64,000 nt of DNA, taken from NCBI RefSeq assembly GCF_009707865.1, contig NZ_WMBA01000020.1, positions 1 to 64,000 on the forward strand, in the 5' to 3' direction. The notes under the pieces are model-generated. The model worked only from the letters and a program-made list of their open reading frames with translations, made no database searches and had not been told where the DNA came from. A program made the translations under genes and the position numbers. The DNA is from Amycolatopsis pithecellobii. Lineage in GTDB: Bacteria > Actinomycetota > Actinomycetes > Mycobacteriales > Pseudonocardiaceae. The number at the start of each line of letters is the position of its first letter. Within the stretch, counting starts at the first letter, position 1. Positions 1-9,312 of this stretch are shown here, one piece after another.

Positions 1-15
1 GTGAATAAGAGACAG
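1..15 (+). other. Probable residual Nextera (Tn5 mosaic end) adapter
   Basis: The first 15 bases, GTGAATAAGAGACAG, match the inner 15 bases of the Tn5 mosaic end used in Nextera libraries (GTGTATAAGAGACAG) at 14 of 15 positions. The block is AT-rich compared with the GC-rich sequence that follows at once. This suggests the window starts at a contig edge with an untrimmed adapter. If so, the gene expected after yraN on the minus strand has been cut off, and its apparent first codons here are artificial. Confidence 0.6.
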
Positions 16-22
16 GGCAGCA

Positions 23-400
23 TCAGAATGCTCCCGCGATGTGCTTCAGCTGGGGCGCCTCATCAGGGGTGGCCAGTATCGAGATCACGTCGAAGCGCAG
101 AGGGCACCAGCGGACGCCTCGTTCGCGTAGCCATTGGCCTGTTATTCGGCGGATGCGGGCGCTCTTTTCGCCCGTCACGGCTTCGGCTGGGTCACCGAAG
201 TTGCGGCCCGTGCGGGTTTTGACTTCACACACGACCACGGTCTGATAGTCGGTGGCCACGATGTCCAGCTCGCCCTCGCGGCAGCGCCAGTTTCGGTCCA
301 GTACCACCAGACCGAGTGATTCCAGGTGCCGGGCGGCCAGCTCTTCACCTCGCCGGCCCAGGTGTAGGTGGGCGGCCGGTTCCGCCACAGTTTCCGTCAT
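23..400 (-). CDS. yraN: YraN/UPF0102 family endonuclease-like protein
   Basis: A 125-residue protein starting MTETVAEPAAHLHLGRRGEE. It has the UPF0102 layout: an N-terminal helix with GRRGEELAARHLE, then a nuclease-like core with GELDIVA and CEVKTR, which supply the acidic residues and lysine of a PD-(D/E)XK fold. The biochemical role of the family is poorly defined; a link to DNA or Holliday-junction processing has been proposed. I chose the ATG at 400 because a run of G lies just upstream (CCCCC at 406-410 on the plus strand); a longer frame to 457 adds residues unlike the family. It is the last complete gene of the rplS-lepB-rnhB-DUF2469 block. The gene normally next, a ComM/YifB-like ATPase, is missing because the sequence ends. 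Confidence 0.88.
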   Translation of the reverse strand: MTETVAEPAAHLHLGRRGEELAARHLESLGLVVLDRNWRCREGELDIVATDYQTVVVCEVKTRTGRNFGDPAEAVTGEKSARIRRITGQWLRERGVRWCPLRFDVISILATPDEAPQLKHIAGAF

Positions 401-522
401 GCTTACCCCCAGTGCTCGAATCCTTACCGTCTGAGATGACGGTGCCAGGTTCGGCACGGGGAGCGCCAGAAGGAATCAGGTCACCTGTGGATAACCCGAC
501 CCTTGTGGACAACCAGGGCGGA

Positions 523-846
523 TCAGCCCGAGAACGGGCCGTCCTCGGGTAACCGCAGGTCGGGTTTCTCCAGCTCTTCGACGTTGACGTCCTTGAAGGT
601 GATGACCCGGACGTTCTTCACGAAACGCGCCGGGCGGTACATGTCCCACACCCACGCATCCGACATCCGCACCTCGAAGTACACCTCGCCACCACCGTCG
701 CGGACCTGCACGTCCACGGCGTTGGCCAGGTAGAACCGGCGCTCGGTCTCCACCACGTACGAGAACTGGCTGACGATGTCCCGGTACTCCCGGTACAGCG
801 ACAACTCCATCTCGGTCTCGTACTTCTCGAGATCCTCTGCGCTCAT
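523..846 (-). CDS. DUF2469 family protein
   Basis: A 107-residue acidic protein beginning [23 protein letters not shown], which is diagnostic of the small actinobacterial DUF2469 family. No catalytic motif or membrane segment is visible. The middle is rich in aromatic and acidic residues ([20 protein letters not shown]). Its start overlaps the stop of rnhB by four bases (ATGA), so the two are probably translationally coupled. The family sits beside rnhB and yraN throughout Actinobacteria, but its function is unknown and I do not assign one. Confidence 0.9.
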   Translation of the reverse strand: MSAEDLEKYETEMELSLYREYRDIVSQFSYVVETERRFYLANAVDVQVRDGGGEVYFEVRMSDAWVWDMYRPARFVKNVRVITFKDVNVEELEKPDLRLPEDGPFSG

Positions 847-1670
847 GGAATCCGCGCCCCTCCTCGCGAGCTCAACCGACTTCCGGCGGCGGAACCTTCA
901 TTCTGACTCACGACCTCGTCCAGAGCACGCACTGACGCCTCGAGCTGCCCCAATGCCGCCACGGTCAGCATCACCTTGTGCGGCGCCCGCCGCCCATGCG
1001 CGGCCGCGGCCGTCGCGACATTCGTGTACGACCACCGATGTACCGCACTGGGCCCGTACTCCGTGAGTGCCGCGCCGTGCTCGGTCGTGGTGTACCCCTT
1101 GTGCACGTCGAACCCATACATCGGATGCTCCCCATGCAGGTCGAACATGATGCGGTCCCTGGTCACCTTCGCCAGCACCGATGCGGCCGCCACGCACGCG
1201 ACCGACCGGTCCCCCTTCACCACGGCCAGGCTCGGTGCCGGCAGCCCCGGCACCTTGAAACCGTCGGTGAGCACATAACCAGGCCGGGTCCGCAGGCCCG
1301 CGACCGCACGCCGCATGCCCTCGATGTTCATGACGTGAATTCCGAGCAGATCGACCTCGGCCGCCGGAATCACCACAATGGAGTAGTCGAGGGCCCGTGC
1401 TATCACCCGGTCGTAGACACGATCCCGGGCACGCGCGGTCAGCAGCTTCGAGTCGGTCAACTCGGTCAGGCGTGCGGCGTCACCGGGTTTGAGCACACAG
1501 GCTGCGACCACGAGCGGGCCCGCGCAGGCGCCACGACCCGCCTCGTCCACCCCGGCGACGGGCCCGAGACCGCGACGGTCGAGCACGGACAACATGCCCC
1601 AGAAAAGCTCCCCACGGACAACCGCCCGGGGTGGCCTGATCGGGGCCGCGAGCGCCGAAGAGCTACCCAC
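843..1670 (-). CDS. rnhB: Ribonuclease HII
   Basis: RNase HII cuts the RNA strand of RNA:DNA hybrids and removes ribonucleotides misincorporated into DNA. The 275-residue product carries the signature [20 protein letters not shown] at about residues 38-57, with the catalytic Asp and Glu of DEAGRG. Later conserved blocks are [12 protein letters not shown] and [13 protein letters not shown]. The GTG at 1670 keeps the N-terminal IRPPR-VVR segment common to actinobacterial RnhB. A later ATG at 1595 would remove it, so I prefer the upstream start. lepB ends three bases before it, and DUF2469 overlaps its stop. Confidence 0.95.
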   Translation of the reverse strand: MGSSSALAAPIRPPRAVVRGELFWGMLSVLDRRGLGPVAGVDEAGRGACAGPLVVAACVLKPGDAARLTELTDSKLLTARARDRVYDRVIARALDYSIVVIPAAEVDLLGIHVMNIEGMRRAVAGLRTRPGYVLTDGFKVPGLPAPSLAVVKGDRSVACVAAASVLAKVTRDRIMFDLHGEHPMYGFDVHKGYTTTEHGAALTEYGPSAVHRWSYTNVATAAAAHGRRAPHKVMLTVAALGQLEASVRALDEVVSQNEGSAAGSRLSSRGGARIP

Positions 1671-1673
1671 TGC

Positions 1674-2597
1674 CTACCGCTTTCGCTTGACCGCCTTGCG
1701 CGCACCGGAACCCAGCTTGCGGCTGACAAACACCGCAGGCCACGCCGCGGCGGCGCCGATCCCGAGCGGCACGCCCTGCTGCCAGTCCGGCGCGCTCATG
1801 CCGAGCGCGACCGGCTGGGCGTTCTGCTGCGGGTTGGTATCGCTCACGCCGCCCCACCGGCCGGGCGGCAGCACAATGACGCGGGCCTTGCCGATGATGT
1901 TGTCGACCGGGACGACCCCGCGCAGCCCGCCGCCACCTTGGCAGCGCGAATCGCACGAGTCGTTGCGGTTGTCCCCCATGACCCAGACGTCGCCTTGGGG
2001 CACCGTCACCGGGTCGAACGGGTCCTGCCGCGGGTCACTCGGGTCGGCCCAGTGGATGTACGGCTCGTTCAGTGCCTTGCCGTCGACCACGACCCTGTTC
2101 TGCGCGTCGCAGCACTGCACGGTCTGGCCGCCGACGGCGACGATTCGCTTGACGAAATCCCGCTCGTCCGGCGGCGCGAGCCCGAACACCGAACCGACGT
2201 TCTGGAAAAACCGGACGATCGGGTTGCCGGACCGCTGGGCCGGAGCTTCGTTCTCGAGCCAGGGCTCCGGTCCCTTGAACACCACGACATCGCCGGGACC
2301 GGGGTCCGCGAAATCGTAGGTGATCTTGTCGACCAGGACCTTGTCGCCGTAGCAGCCCGTACAGCCGTGCAGTGTGCTCTCCATCGACGCCGACGGAATC
2401 GTATAGACCCTGGCGAAGAATTGCTGGAAAACAAATGCCAGAACCAGCGCGACCACAATCAAGATCGGCAGTTCCACCCAGAACGAGCGCTGTTTCTTCG
2501 GCTTACGACGCCGACGCTTTCCATTTGCGTCGTTTTCGCCGTTTTCAGCGCGTTCCGGTTCGTCCTCGGCAGCGCTCGAGGGCACAGGCTCAACCAC
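1674..2597 (-). CDS. lepB: Signal peptidase I
   Basis: A membrane-bound serine protease that removes signal peptides from exported proteins. The 307-residue protein has a cytoplasmic head with a basic run KRRRRKPKK (residues 27-35) and a transmembrane helix at about 43-61. The catalytic serine lies in IPSASMEST (Ser71) and the catalytic lysine in FVKRIVAVGG (Lys150). The conserved box GDNRNDSCDSR follows, then a second hydrophobic stretch near the C-terminus. It lies 24 bases after rplS and three before rnhB, the usual actinobacterial order. Confidence 0.96.
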   Translation of the reverse strand: MVEPVPSSAAEDEPERAENGENDANGKRRRRKPKKQRSFWVELPILIVVALVLAFVFQQFFARVYTIPSASMESTLHGCTGCYGDKVLVDKITYDFADPGPGDVVVFKGPEPWLENEAPAQRSGNPIVRFFQNVGSVFGLAPPDERDFVKRIVAVGGQTVQCCDAQNRVVVDGKALNEPYIHWADPSDPRQDPFDPVTVPQGDVWVMGDNRNDSCDSRCQGGGGLRGVVPVDNIIGKARVIVLPPGRWGGVSDTNPQQNAQPVALGMSAPDWQQGVPLGIGAAAAWPAVFVSRKLGSGARKAVKRKR

Positions 2598-2621
2598 GTC
2601 GCCAGGCTACTAGGGCGCGGG

Positions 2622-2981
2622 TCAGGAAGCCGTGGGGGCTTCGCGCCGCTCCTTGATCTTCGCCGCCTTGCCGCGCAGCTCGCGCAGGTAGTACAGCTTG
2701 GCGCGGCGCACATCACCGCGCTTGAAGACCTCGATCTGGGCGATATTGGGCGAGTGCACCGGGAAAGTGCGCTCGACGCCGACGCCGAAGGAAATCTTGC
2801 GCACGGTGAATGTCTCGCGAACGCCACCGCCCTGACGGCGGATGACGACGCCCTGGAACACCTGGTTGCGCTCGCGGTTTCCTTCGATAACGCGAACGTG
2901 CACCTTCAGCGTGTCACCCGGGCGGAAGTTCGGAATGTCGGAACGCAGCGACTGAGCGTCCAAGCTGTCCAGGGTGTTCAT
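2622..2981 (-). CDS. rplS: 50S ribosomal protein L19
   Basis: A 119-residue large-subunit protein located at the 30S-50S interface. The family pattern is clear: [20 protein letters not shown] near the N-terminus, [22 protein letters not shown] in the middle, and [27 protein letters not shown] at the end (the sequence reads [11 protein letters not shown]). The length is normal. The 143-base gap to trmD is large enough for its own promoter, although none is obvious. Confidence 0.97.
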   Translation of the reverse strand: MNTLDSLDAQSLRSDIPNFRPGDTLKVHVRVIEGNRERNQVFQGVVIRRQGGGVRETFTVRKISFGVGVERTFPVHSPNIAQIEVFKRGDVRRAKLYYLRELRGKAAKIKERREAPTAS

Positions 2982-3124
2982 CGGGATTCCGTCCTCGTCC
3001 TTCGTCTGACTACGTACTTCCGGGCACGGACCAGCTGGCGCAGCGATCGACCCGGGGGCTCATAGAGCGCGCACATACAGCGGCGCACCAAGTGTCAAGT
3101 ATGGCAGACGCGATCGTGGCGGGC

Positions 3125-3880
3125 TCACCCGGCCTGCCGCTGCTCGCCTCGGACGCGGTCGAGCACGGCGAGATCGCGCTGATCAAGACTACCTTCCGGC
3201 AGCCTGTCCAGAAGCTCGGGCCGCCGGCGCAAGGTGCGTTCCAGCGCCTGGTCCCGCCGCCAGCGCTCGATGAGCGCGTGGTTACCGCCGCGGAGCACCT
3301 CGGGCACCGCGAGCTCGCGCCACACCTCGGGTCGCGTGTAACTCGGCCCTTCGAGCAGGCCGTCGGAGAACGAGTCCTGTTCGGCGGACACGGGATTGCC
3401 CAGCACACCGGGCAGCAGCCGCACCGTCGCTTCGACCATGACCAGAACCGCGGCCTCGCCGCCGACCAGGACATAGTCACCTATGGACACCTCATCGACC
3501 GGCATGCGGCGGGCCGCGTCGTCGATGACGCGCTGGTCGATGCCTTCATACCGGCCGCAGGCGAACACCAGGTGTTCCTCTCGCGCGTACGCCCGCGCGG
3601 TCTCCTGGGTGAACGAGCGACCGGCGGGGGTGGGCACGACCAGACGAGTCGCCTCGCCGCACACCGCGTCCAGCGCGTCACCCCACACCTGGGGTTTCAT
3701 CACCATGCCGGGCCCGCCGCCGTAGGGCGCGTCGTCCACGGCACGGTGGACGTCGTGCGTCCAGTCCCGCAGGTCGTGCACACCGATGTCGATGAGACCG
3801 CGCTCGATGGCGCGACCCAGCAGTGCGGCTCGTAGCGGGTCCAGGTATTCGGGGAAGATCGTGATGACGTCGATCCGCAT
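3125..3880 (-). CDS. trmD: tRNA (guanine37-N1)-methyltransferase
   Basis: Methylates G37 next to the anticodon of tRNAs reading CNN codons, preventing +1 frameshifting; it uses S-adenosylmethionine bound in a trefoil knot. The 251-residue protein begins [17 protein letters not shown]. It carries [14 protein letters not shown], then [13 protein letters not shown] and [11 protein letters not shown] of the knot. The open frame continues upstream through rimM in another phase, but family similarity starts at the ATG at 3880. It follows rimM after 91 bases. Confidence 0.96.
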   Translation of the reverse strand: MRIDVITIFPEYLDPLRAALLGRAIERGLIDIGVHDLRDWTHDVHRAVDDAPYGGGPGMVMKPQVWGDALDAVCGEATRLVVPTPAGRSFTQETARAYAREEHLVFACGRYEGIDQRVIDDAARRMPVDEVSIGDYVLVGGEAAVLVMVEATVRLLPGVLGNPVSAEQDSFSDGLLEGPSYTRPEVWRELAVPEVLRGGNHALIERWRRDQALERTLRRRPELLDRLPEGSLDQRDLAVLDRVRGEQRQAG

Positions 3881-3971
3881 GGCGGTCCCCACTGTGTCGA
3901 TTGATACCAATCCGACCACAGTCACCGCGATCCGCCTGGCGTAGGTCGGCTTCCGGTTGACCGCGGTTGGC

Positions 3972-4508
3972 CTACTTTTGGTCAGATTGGTACTCGGTTT
4001 CGTCGAGCAGGCCTTCGGGCGGGTCGAGCACGACCCGCCCGGCCGCCACGTCGACGACGGGCACGATGGCCCGCACGAACGGCACCAGCACCGTCCGGCC
4101 CTCACGATCCAGTGTGAGCAGCTCGCCGCCGGGCGAGTGCACGATCTCCTGCACCGTGCCGACGACGGTGCCGTCAGCCAGTTCGGCGCGCAGCCCTTCG
4201 AGCTCATGGTCGTAGAACTCGTCGGGATCGTCGGTCGGCGGCAGGTCCGCAGTGTCGGCCAGCAGCAGCATCCCGCGCACCGCTTCGGCGTCCTCACGGG
4301 ACTGGACCTGCTCGAAACTCACCAGCAGCCGCCCGCTGTGTGCGCGGGCGGCCGCGATGGTGAGGGAACGAGTGCGGCCGTCACGGTGACGTGCGGTGAG
4401 CACGGAACCTTCGGCGAATCGCGCTTCGGGTGAATCCGTGCGCACGTCCACCGCGAGCTCGCCGCGGATTCCGTGCGCCTTCGCGATCCGCCCGACCACT
4501 ACCTCCAC
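3972..4508 (-). CDS. rimM: Ribosome maturation factor RimM
   Basis: A 30S assembly factor that binds S19 and helps 16S rRNA 3' domain folding. The 178-residue product begins [18 protein letters not shown], the hallmark of the N-terminal RimM domain. A PRC-barrel-like half follows, with the family block [21 protein letters not shown] and a C-terminal [12 protein letters not shown]. The start is the GTG at 4508, giving [10 protein letters not shown]; no strong ribosome binding site is visible, and it sits eight bases after khpA, suggesting coupling. The frame remains open upstream but that part is not RimM-like. Confidence 0.94.
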   Translation of the reverse strand: MEVVVGRIAKAHGIRGELAVDVRTDSPEARFAEGSVLTARHRDGRTRSLTIAAARAHSGRLLVSFEQVQSREDAEAVRGMLLLADTADLPPTDDPDEFYDHELEGLRAELADGTVVGTVQEIVHSPGGELLTLDREGRTVLVPFVRAIVPVVDVAAGRVVLDPPEGLLDETEYQSDQK

Positions 4509-4516
4509 GATGCGGG

Positions 4517-4756
4517 TCAGCGGTCGGTGTCGACGACGTCCACCCGGACGCCGCGGCCACCGATACCGCCCATCACCGTGCGCAGCGCGGTCGCGGTGCG
4601 TCCACCCCGGCCGATGACCTTGCCCAGGTCGTCGGGGTGGACGTGCACCTCGAGCGTGCGGCCGCGCCGGGTCGTGATCAGCTCGACCCGGACATCGTCC
4701 GGGTTGTCGACGATCCCGCGCACCAGGTGTTCGAGGGAATCGGCGAGGAAGCTCAC
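4517..4756 (-). CDS. khpA: KH-domain RNA-binding protein KhpA
   Basis: A 79-residue single KH-domain protein. The GxxG loop that grips RNA is seen in [19 protein letters not shown] at about residues 43-61. Homologues between rpsP and rimM bind RNA, and in some Gram-positives they act with KhpB in cell elongation and small-RNA control. The ATG overlaps the rpsP stop by four bases. Length and position match the actinobacterial family closely. Confidence 0.93.
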   Translation of the reverse strand: MSFLADSLEHLVRGIVDNPDDVRVELITTRRGRTLEVHVHPDDLGKVIGRGGRTATALRTVMGGIGGRGVRVDVVDTDR

Positions 4757-5187
4757 GCCTGCGCCTTACCCGCCTCGTCGGACTCGGCCTCGGCCTTCTT
4801 CGGGGCCTTCTTCTTCGGCGTGGTGGCCTCGGTCGCAGGCTCCTCACCGGCGGCGGCCAGCGCGGCATTGAACAGGTCCTGCTTCGACGGCTTCGGCTCG
4901 CGCACCTTGAGGGTGCCCTCGGCACCGGGCAGGCCCTTGTACTTCTGCCAGTCACCGGTGATCTCGAGGATGCGCTGCACCGGCTCGGTCGGCTGGGCGC
5001 CGACACCCAGCCAGTACTGGGCACGTGCGGAGTCGACCTCGATGAAGCTCGGCTCTTCCTTCGGGTGGTACTTGCCGATCGTCTCGATGGCCTTGCCATC
5101 GCGGCGGGTGCGCGCGTCGGCGACGATGATCCGGTAGTACGGCGCACGAATCTTGCCCAGGCGCTGCAGCTTGATCTTGACGGCCAC
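4753..5187 (-). CDS. rpsP: 30S ribosomal protein S16
   Basis: A small-subunit protein needed for 30S assembly. The 144-residue product begins [20 protein letters not shown] and includes [14 protein letters not shown] and [16 protein letters not shown], all typical of S16. The C-terminus has a long Ala/Glu/Lys-rich tail (about residues 110-144), usual in actinobacterial S16 and absent from the shorter E. coli protein. The start is GTG. It heads the rpsP-khpA-rimM-trmD group, with a 165-base gap upstream. Confidence 0.97.
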   Translation of the reverse strand: MAVKIKLQRLGKIRAPYYRIIVADARTRRDGKAIETIGKYHPKEEPSFIEVDSARAQYWLGVGAQPTEPVQRILEITGDWQKYKGLPGAEGTLKVREPKPSKQDLFNAALAAAGEEPATEATTPKKKAPKKAEAESDEAGKAQA

Positions 5188-5352
5188 GGGTGTGGGTACT
5201 CCTTGGTTTTCTCGGTGCTCGCTGGTGCCGGGTCACGATCCGAGTGGGGAGACGGACACGAGTACCCGAAGCTTTGGGCTGCCACGGCGCGGTGAGAGGG
5301 ACCGGCCGCAGCGGGCAAGCAACAATTGTGCCAGACGCCGTCGGCCCGTGCG

Positions 5353-6180
5353 CTAGAGGGTCAGCACGCCCAGCGTCGTGAGCAGCAGCGTGAGCGCCGG
5401 CAGGAAGTTGTTCATCTGATGCGCCACGATCGCGGCGGGCAGTCGCCCGGTGAACAGCCGCGCGAGGCCGATCGGGACGGCGATCACCAGCAGCAGCGTG
5501 GTCCGCAGCGGTTCGAGGTGGCTGACCGCGAACACCGCCGTGGACAGCAGGAAGGCGGCGAGCCTCGTCCACCGTTCACTCCCCCACGGGAGCCGTTCCA
5601 CCGCACCCCACAGCAGGCCGCGGTAGATGATCTCCTCGCAGATCGGGCCGAGCAGCCACAGGTAGACGAACATGATGACGGCCGCGGTCAGCGACATCGG
5701 CTGGTCCTCGACCAGCGCGCCGATCGCCGACGTCGCATTGTGCTCGCCGACGGCCTGGGTCCAGATGAACGCACTGACCGTGGTGAGGACGAGACCGAGC
5801 ACGCCGAGTTTGAGGCCGAGCCGGATGTCGGCCCAGTGCCATTCGAGACGCAGGTCGATGCGTGGACCATTGCCGCGCCACGCGGTGATGAGCACGGCCA
5901 CGAGTGCGGCCAGCACGGTCGGGGTGATCGTGCCGATCAGCACGTCGCGGACGGGGATCTGCGCACCGGCCGGCACCGGCCCCGCCAGCACGCTGACGAA
6001 CGCGGCCGAAGCCAGCAGGACTGCTTCGACGACAAGGAAAGCCCCGAAGCCCCATCTGTGTACCGGCGTGGCGGGCGGGTCCGGCAGTTCGATCGAGTCC
6101 AGTGGCTCGCCGGGCTGCGTCGTGGTCACCCGCTGCCTCCATCCCATCCGACCGAACCACTTTCCGAGCCTAGTCGCCAT
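5353..6180 (-). CDS. CPBP-family intramembrane metalloprotease
   Basis: A 275-residue integral membrane protein with about seven hydrophobic segments. It carries the motifs of CPBP (CAAX protease and bacteriocin-processing) enzymes: GPICEEIIYRG around residue 181, FAVSHLE, and HQMNNFLP near the C-terminus, which supply the paired glutamates, histidines and asparagine of the membrane active site. The substrate cannot be deduced. The first ~40 residues are cytoplasmic and Pro-rich. It is flanked by gaps of 165 and 166 bases, so it is probably transcribed alone. Confidence 0.88.
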   Translation of the reverse strand: MATRLGKWFGRMGWRQRVTTTQPGEPLDSIELPDPPATPVHRWGFGAFLVVEAVLLASAAFVSVLAGPVPAGAQIPVRDVLIGTITPTVLAALVAVLITAWRGNGPRIDLRLEWHWADIRLGLKLGVLGLVLTTVSAFIWTQAVGEHNATSAIGALVEDQPMSLTAAVIMFVYLWLLGPICEEIIYRGLLWGAVERLPWGSERWTRLAAFLLSTAVFAVSHLEPLRTTLLLVIAVPIGLARLFTGRLPAAIVAHQMNNFLPALTLLLTTLGVLTL

Positions 6181-6346
6181 GCCGGTCGCCGTTCACGTGA
6201 ACGACAGCAAGGCGAGGGGCGCGTTTTCCACCGCACGCGCAGGGAAAATTGAATCGAGCGCGGCGCGACCAAACGCCCGCGTGCCCCCCTTCACGCTGTC
6301 CAGGCTAGGTGGCGGCGTGCGATCGGGCGAATTCGGGCCGTGGTGA

Positions 6347-7411
6347 TCAGCGAATGACAACCCCGTTGAGCACGACGTGCCGCGGGGTGCGCAAAACCGC
6401 CAGATCCTCACGGGGATCGGTGTCGTAGACGAGCAAATCCGCCGGCGCGCCCTCGGTCAGCGACGGATGGCCCAGCCATTCGCGGGCCGACCACGACGCG
6501 GCAGCCAGCGCCTCCGTGCGGGACATGCCCGCGCGCCACAGCGCCTCGATCTCGTCGACAAGGCGGCCGTGCGCCACCATCCCGCCCGCGTCGCTGCCGG
6601 CGTAGATCGCGACGCCGGCCGATAGCGCCGACGCGATCATGTCCGTCACCCCGGCGTGCAGTGCGCGCATGTGCGCCGCGTACGCCGGGTACTTTCCCGC
6701 TTTCTCAGCGATACCAGGGAAATTCTCGATGTTGATCAATGTCGGCACGAGCGCCGTGCCGCGGTGGGCCATTTCGGTGAGCAGATCCGGGGACAGGCCG
6801 GTCCCGTGTTCGAGGCAGTCGATTCCCGCGTTGATCAGGCCGGGCAGCGCGTCCTCACCGAACACGTGGGCCGTCACGCGGACACCGGCTGCGTGCGCGA
6901 TCTTGACCGCCTCGGCGAGCACATCGTCCGGCCACAGTGGAGCCAGGTCCCCTTTGGCCCTGTCGATCCAGTCGCCGACCAGCTTGACCCAGCCGTCGCC
7001 GTCCGCGGCCTGCTCGGCGACCGCCTCAGGCAGCTGATCCGGCGAGTCCAGATCGAGGCCCAAACCCGGGATGTAGCGCTTCGGCAGGGCGAGATGCCGG
7101 CCGCACCGGATCATCCGCGGCAGGTCCGGACGCTGCTGCAACGGGCGGGTGTCGATGGGCTGGCCGCAGTCGCGGATCAGCAGAGTGCCCGCGTCACGGT
7201 CCACCACGGCGTGCGCGATCGCCTCGTCCACTGTGGACGGACCGGCCGCACCGATGCCGGGATGGCAGTGCGCGTCGACCAGGCCGGGCACCAGAAAGCC
7301 TTCGGTGACAAGGGTTTCCGCGCCGTCCACCGGTTCGAAGGTGAGCCGGCCGTCGACCACCCACAGATCGCGCTGCCCGCCATCCGGCAGCACGGCACCC
7401 CGCAGGTGCAT
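6347..7411 (-). CDS. Amidohydrolase family protein (substrate unknown)
   Basis: A 354-residue metal-dependent hydrolase of the amidohydrolase superfamily. Visible metal ligands are the HxH of LVDAHCHPG at about residue 48, VTAHVFGE, CLEHGTG and the aspartate in YAGSDAGG. N- and C-terminal beta segments (LWVVDGRLTF; ADLLVYDTDPREDL) form the composite sandwich domain seen in imidazolonepropionase- or dipeptidase-like members. I cannot name the substrate. Its ATG shares one base with the ffh stop (TGATG); a GTG three bases upstream is an alternative. Confidence 0.85.
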   Translation of the reverse strand: MHLRGAVLPDGGQRDLWVVDGRLTFEPVDGAETLVTEGFLVPGLVDAHCHPGIGAAGPSTVDEAIAHAVVDRDAGTLLIRDCGQPIDTRPLQQRPDLPRMIRCGRHLALPKRYIPGLGLDLDSPDQLPEAVAEQAADGDGWVKLVGDWIDRAKGDLAPLWPDDVLAEAVKIAHAAGVRVTAHVFGEDALPGLINAGIDCLEHGTGLSPDLLTEMAHRGTALVPTLINIENFPGIAEKAGKYPAYAAHMRALHAGVTDMIASALSAGVAIYAGSDAGGMVAHGRLVDEIEALWRAGMSRTEALAAASWSAREWLGHPSLTEGAPADLLVYDTDPREDLAVLRTPRHVVLNGVVIR

Positions 7412-8937
7412 CACTTGTTCTTCGGCAGCTTGAACTTCGACGGGTCGAAACCGGGCACGTCGTTCATCCCGCCGCCCAGCTGGGAAAGGTCCGGCATGCC
7501 GCCACCACTGGGCGGGAGCATCGGCATCCCGCCGGGGAACCCGCCGCGCACCTTCGGCTGCGTCGGGCCGCGGCCCTTGCCCTTCTTCCCCTTCTTGCCC
7601 TTGCGGCTCTTGGTGGCGCTGCCACCGCCGAAGCCGAAGCGGCCCGCCATCTGCTGCATCATCTTGCGAGCCTCGAAGAACCGGTTCACCAGGTCGTTGA
7701 CCTCACGCACGGTCACGCCGGAACCCAGCGCGATGCGCTGCCGGCGCGACCCGTTGATCATCTTCGGGTTCTCCCGCTCGGCGGGGGTCATGCCGCGGAT
7801 GATGGCCTGCAACCGGTCGAGCTGCTTGTCGTCGACCTGGGCCAGCTGATCTTTCATCTGCCCGGCACCCGGCAGCATGCCCAGCAGGTTGCCGATCGGG
7901 CCCATCTTGCGGACCGCCAGCATCTGCTCGAGGAAGTCCTCCAGCGTCAGCTGCCCGGTGCCGAGCTTGGCCGCGGCCTTCTCCGCCTGCTCCTGATCGA
8001 ACGCCTGCTCGGCCTGCTCGATAAGGGTGAGCAGGTCACCCATGCCGAGGATCCGGCTCGCCATCCGGTCCGGGTGGAAGGTGTCGAAGTCCTCGAGCTT
8101 CTCGCCGTTGGACGCGAACAGGATCGGCTGGCCGGTGACGTGGCGGACCGACAGCGCGGCACCACCGCGGGCGTCGCCGTCGAGCTTGGTGAGCACCACA
8201 CCGGAGAAGCCGACACCGTCACGGAAGGCCTCCGCGGTGGTCACCGCGTCCTGACCGATCATCGCGTCGACGACGAACAACGTCTCGTCCGGCCGCACCG
8301 CGTCACGGATGTCGGCGGCCTGCTTCATCAGCTCTTCGTCGACACCGAGGCGGCCCGCGGTGTCGACGATGACGACGTCATGCTGGGCGTGCTTGGCCTC
8401 TTCGATCCCGCGGCGCGCGACGTCCACCGGGTCACCGACACCGTTACCGGGCTCGGGCGCGAACGTCGGGACGCCGGCCCGCTCGCCGACCACCTGGAGC
8501 TGGGTGACGGCATTGGGGCGCTGGAGGTCACACGCGACGAGCAGCGGCGCGTGGCCCTGCTTCTTCAACCACATCGCGAGCTTGCCCGCGAGCGTCGTCT
8601 TACCGGAACCCTGCAGACCGGCGAGCATGAGCACCGTCGGCGGGTTCTTGGCCAGGTTGAGCCGCCTGGTCTCGCCACCGAGGATCGCGACGAGCTCCTC
8701 GTTGACAATCTTGATGACCTGCTGCGCCGGGTTGAGGGCGCCGGAAACCTCGGCACCCTTCGCGCGCTGCTTGATCTGTGCGATGAACTCCCGCACGACG
8801 GGCAGCGCCACGTCAGCTTCCAGCAGCGCGATCCGGATCTCGCGCGCCGTCGCGTCGATGTCGGCGTCGGTCAGCTTCCCCTTGCCGCGCAGTGTCTGCA
8901 GCGCGGCGGTGAGCCGGTCGGAGAGGGTGTCGAACAC
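7411..8937 (-). CDS. ffh: Signal recognition particle protein Ffh (SRP54)
   Basis: The GTPase of the signal recognition particle; it binds signal sequences and 4.5S RNA and docks with FtsY. The 508-residue protein starts MFDTLSDRLTAALQTLRGKG. It has the N domain, then the G domain with GLQGSGKTTLAGKLA, VIVDTAGRLGVDE and LTKLDGDARGG. The methionine-rich M domain contains RRQRIALGSGVTVREVNDL and runs into a Gly/Lys/Pro-rich tail. The frame is open further upstream, but similarity begins at the GTG at 8937. The receptor gene ftsY lies in this window at about 34 kb. Confidence 0.97.
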   Translation of the reverse strand: MFDTLSDRLTAALQTLRGKGKLTDADIDATAREIRIALLEADVALPVVREFIAQIKQRAKGAEVSGALNPAQQVIKIVNEELVAILGGETRRLNLAKNPPTVLMLAGLQGSGKTTLAGKLAMWLKKQGHAPLLVACDLQRPNAVTQLQVVGERAGVPTFAPEPGNGVGDPVDVARRGIEEAKHAQHDVVIVDTAGRLGVDEELMKQAADIRDAVRPDETLFVVDAMIGQDAVTTAEAFRDGVGFSGVVLTKLDGDARGGAALSVRHVTGQPILFASNGEKLEDFDTFHPDRMASRILGMGDLLTLIEQAEQAFDQEQAEKAAAKLGTGQLTLEDFLEQMLAVRKMGPIGNLLGMLPGAGQMKDQLAQVDDKQLDRLQAIIRGMTPAERENPKMINGSRRQRIALGSGVTVREVNDLVNRFFEARKMMQQMAGRFGFGGGSATKSRKGKKGKKGKGRGPTQPKVRGGFPGGMPMLPPSGGGMPDLSQLGGGMNDVPGFDPSKFKLPKNK

Positions 8938-9312
8938 GGGTGTACACGCTCCAGCTGGTCGTGGTTGCTCCGCAGACCAGGGTAGCCGCCCGCTGAGCCC
9001 GACCCGCGGGTGCTGGCCGGGTGGGGCGCTCATGCGGGTGGCTCGCCCCCTCGTCGAGCCACCCGCATGGTCACGCCAGACACCGCACGCCCCGCCGCGC
9101 TCGCCCGGACCCCCAGTACCGGGCGAGAGCCGGCCGTGGACATCTCGTCGCGATGTCCGCAAGCCTGCCCGGTACGGGAGTCACCCGGCAGCGTGACAAC
9201 ACCCAAGTAGCGGTAGGTAGAACTACTCAGGTGCGCGGCACTGCCGGTCGCAGCGGTGGGACACGTCACGGCGGAAGCCATGACGCGGAATTTCCGAGAT
9301 TTTTTCAAGACG
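8938..9312. other. Gene-free intergenic stretch between glnD and ffh
   Basis: This 375-base gap holds no ORF with coding character. It contains the 15-bp hairpin described separately and a second perfect 9-bp inverted repeat (arms 9100-9108 and 9119-9127, 10-base loop). Near 9210-9226 is a small palindromic patch, GTAGGTAGAACTAC. The ffh promoter must lie here on the minus strand, but I cannot place it. Confidence 0.6.
9031..9069 (-). terminator. Strong hairpin, probable terminator of amt-glnK-glnD
   Basis: A perfect 15-bp inverted repeat (CATGCGGGTGGCTCG at 9031-9045 and its complement at 9055-9069) encloses a 9-base loop. It lies about 240 bases after the glnD stop and before ffh, both on the minus strand. 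It has no U-tract, as is common for terminators in high-GC actinobacteria. The symmetry means it could act on either strand. Confidence 0.6.

Noticed and set aside
978-3065. A 695-codon plus-strand open frame opposite rnhB, lepB and rplS
   Set aside because: High GC content makes long antisense frames common. The translation is Arg/His/Asp-rich without any family motif, while the minus strand holds three clear genes.
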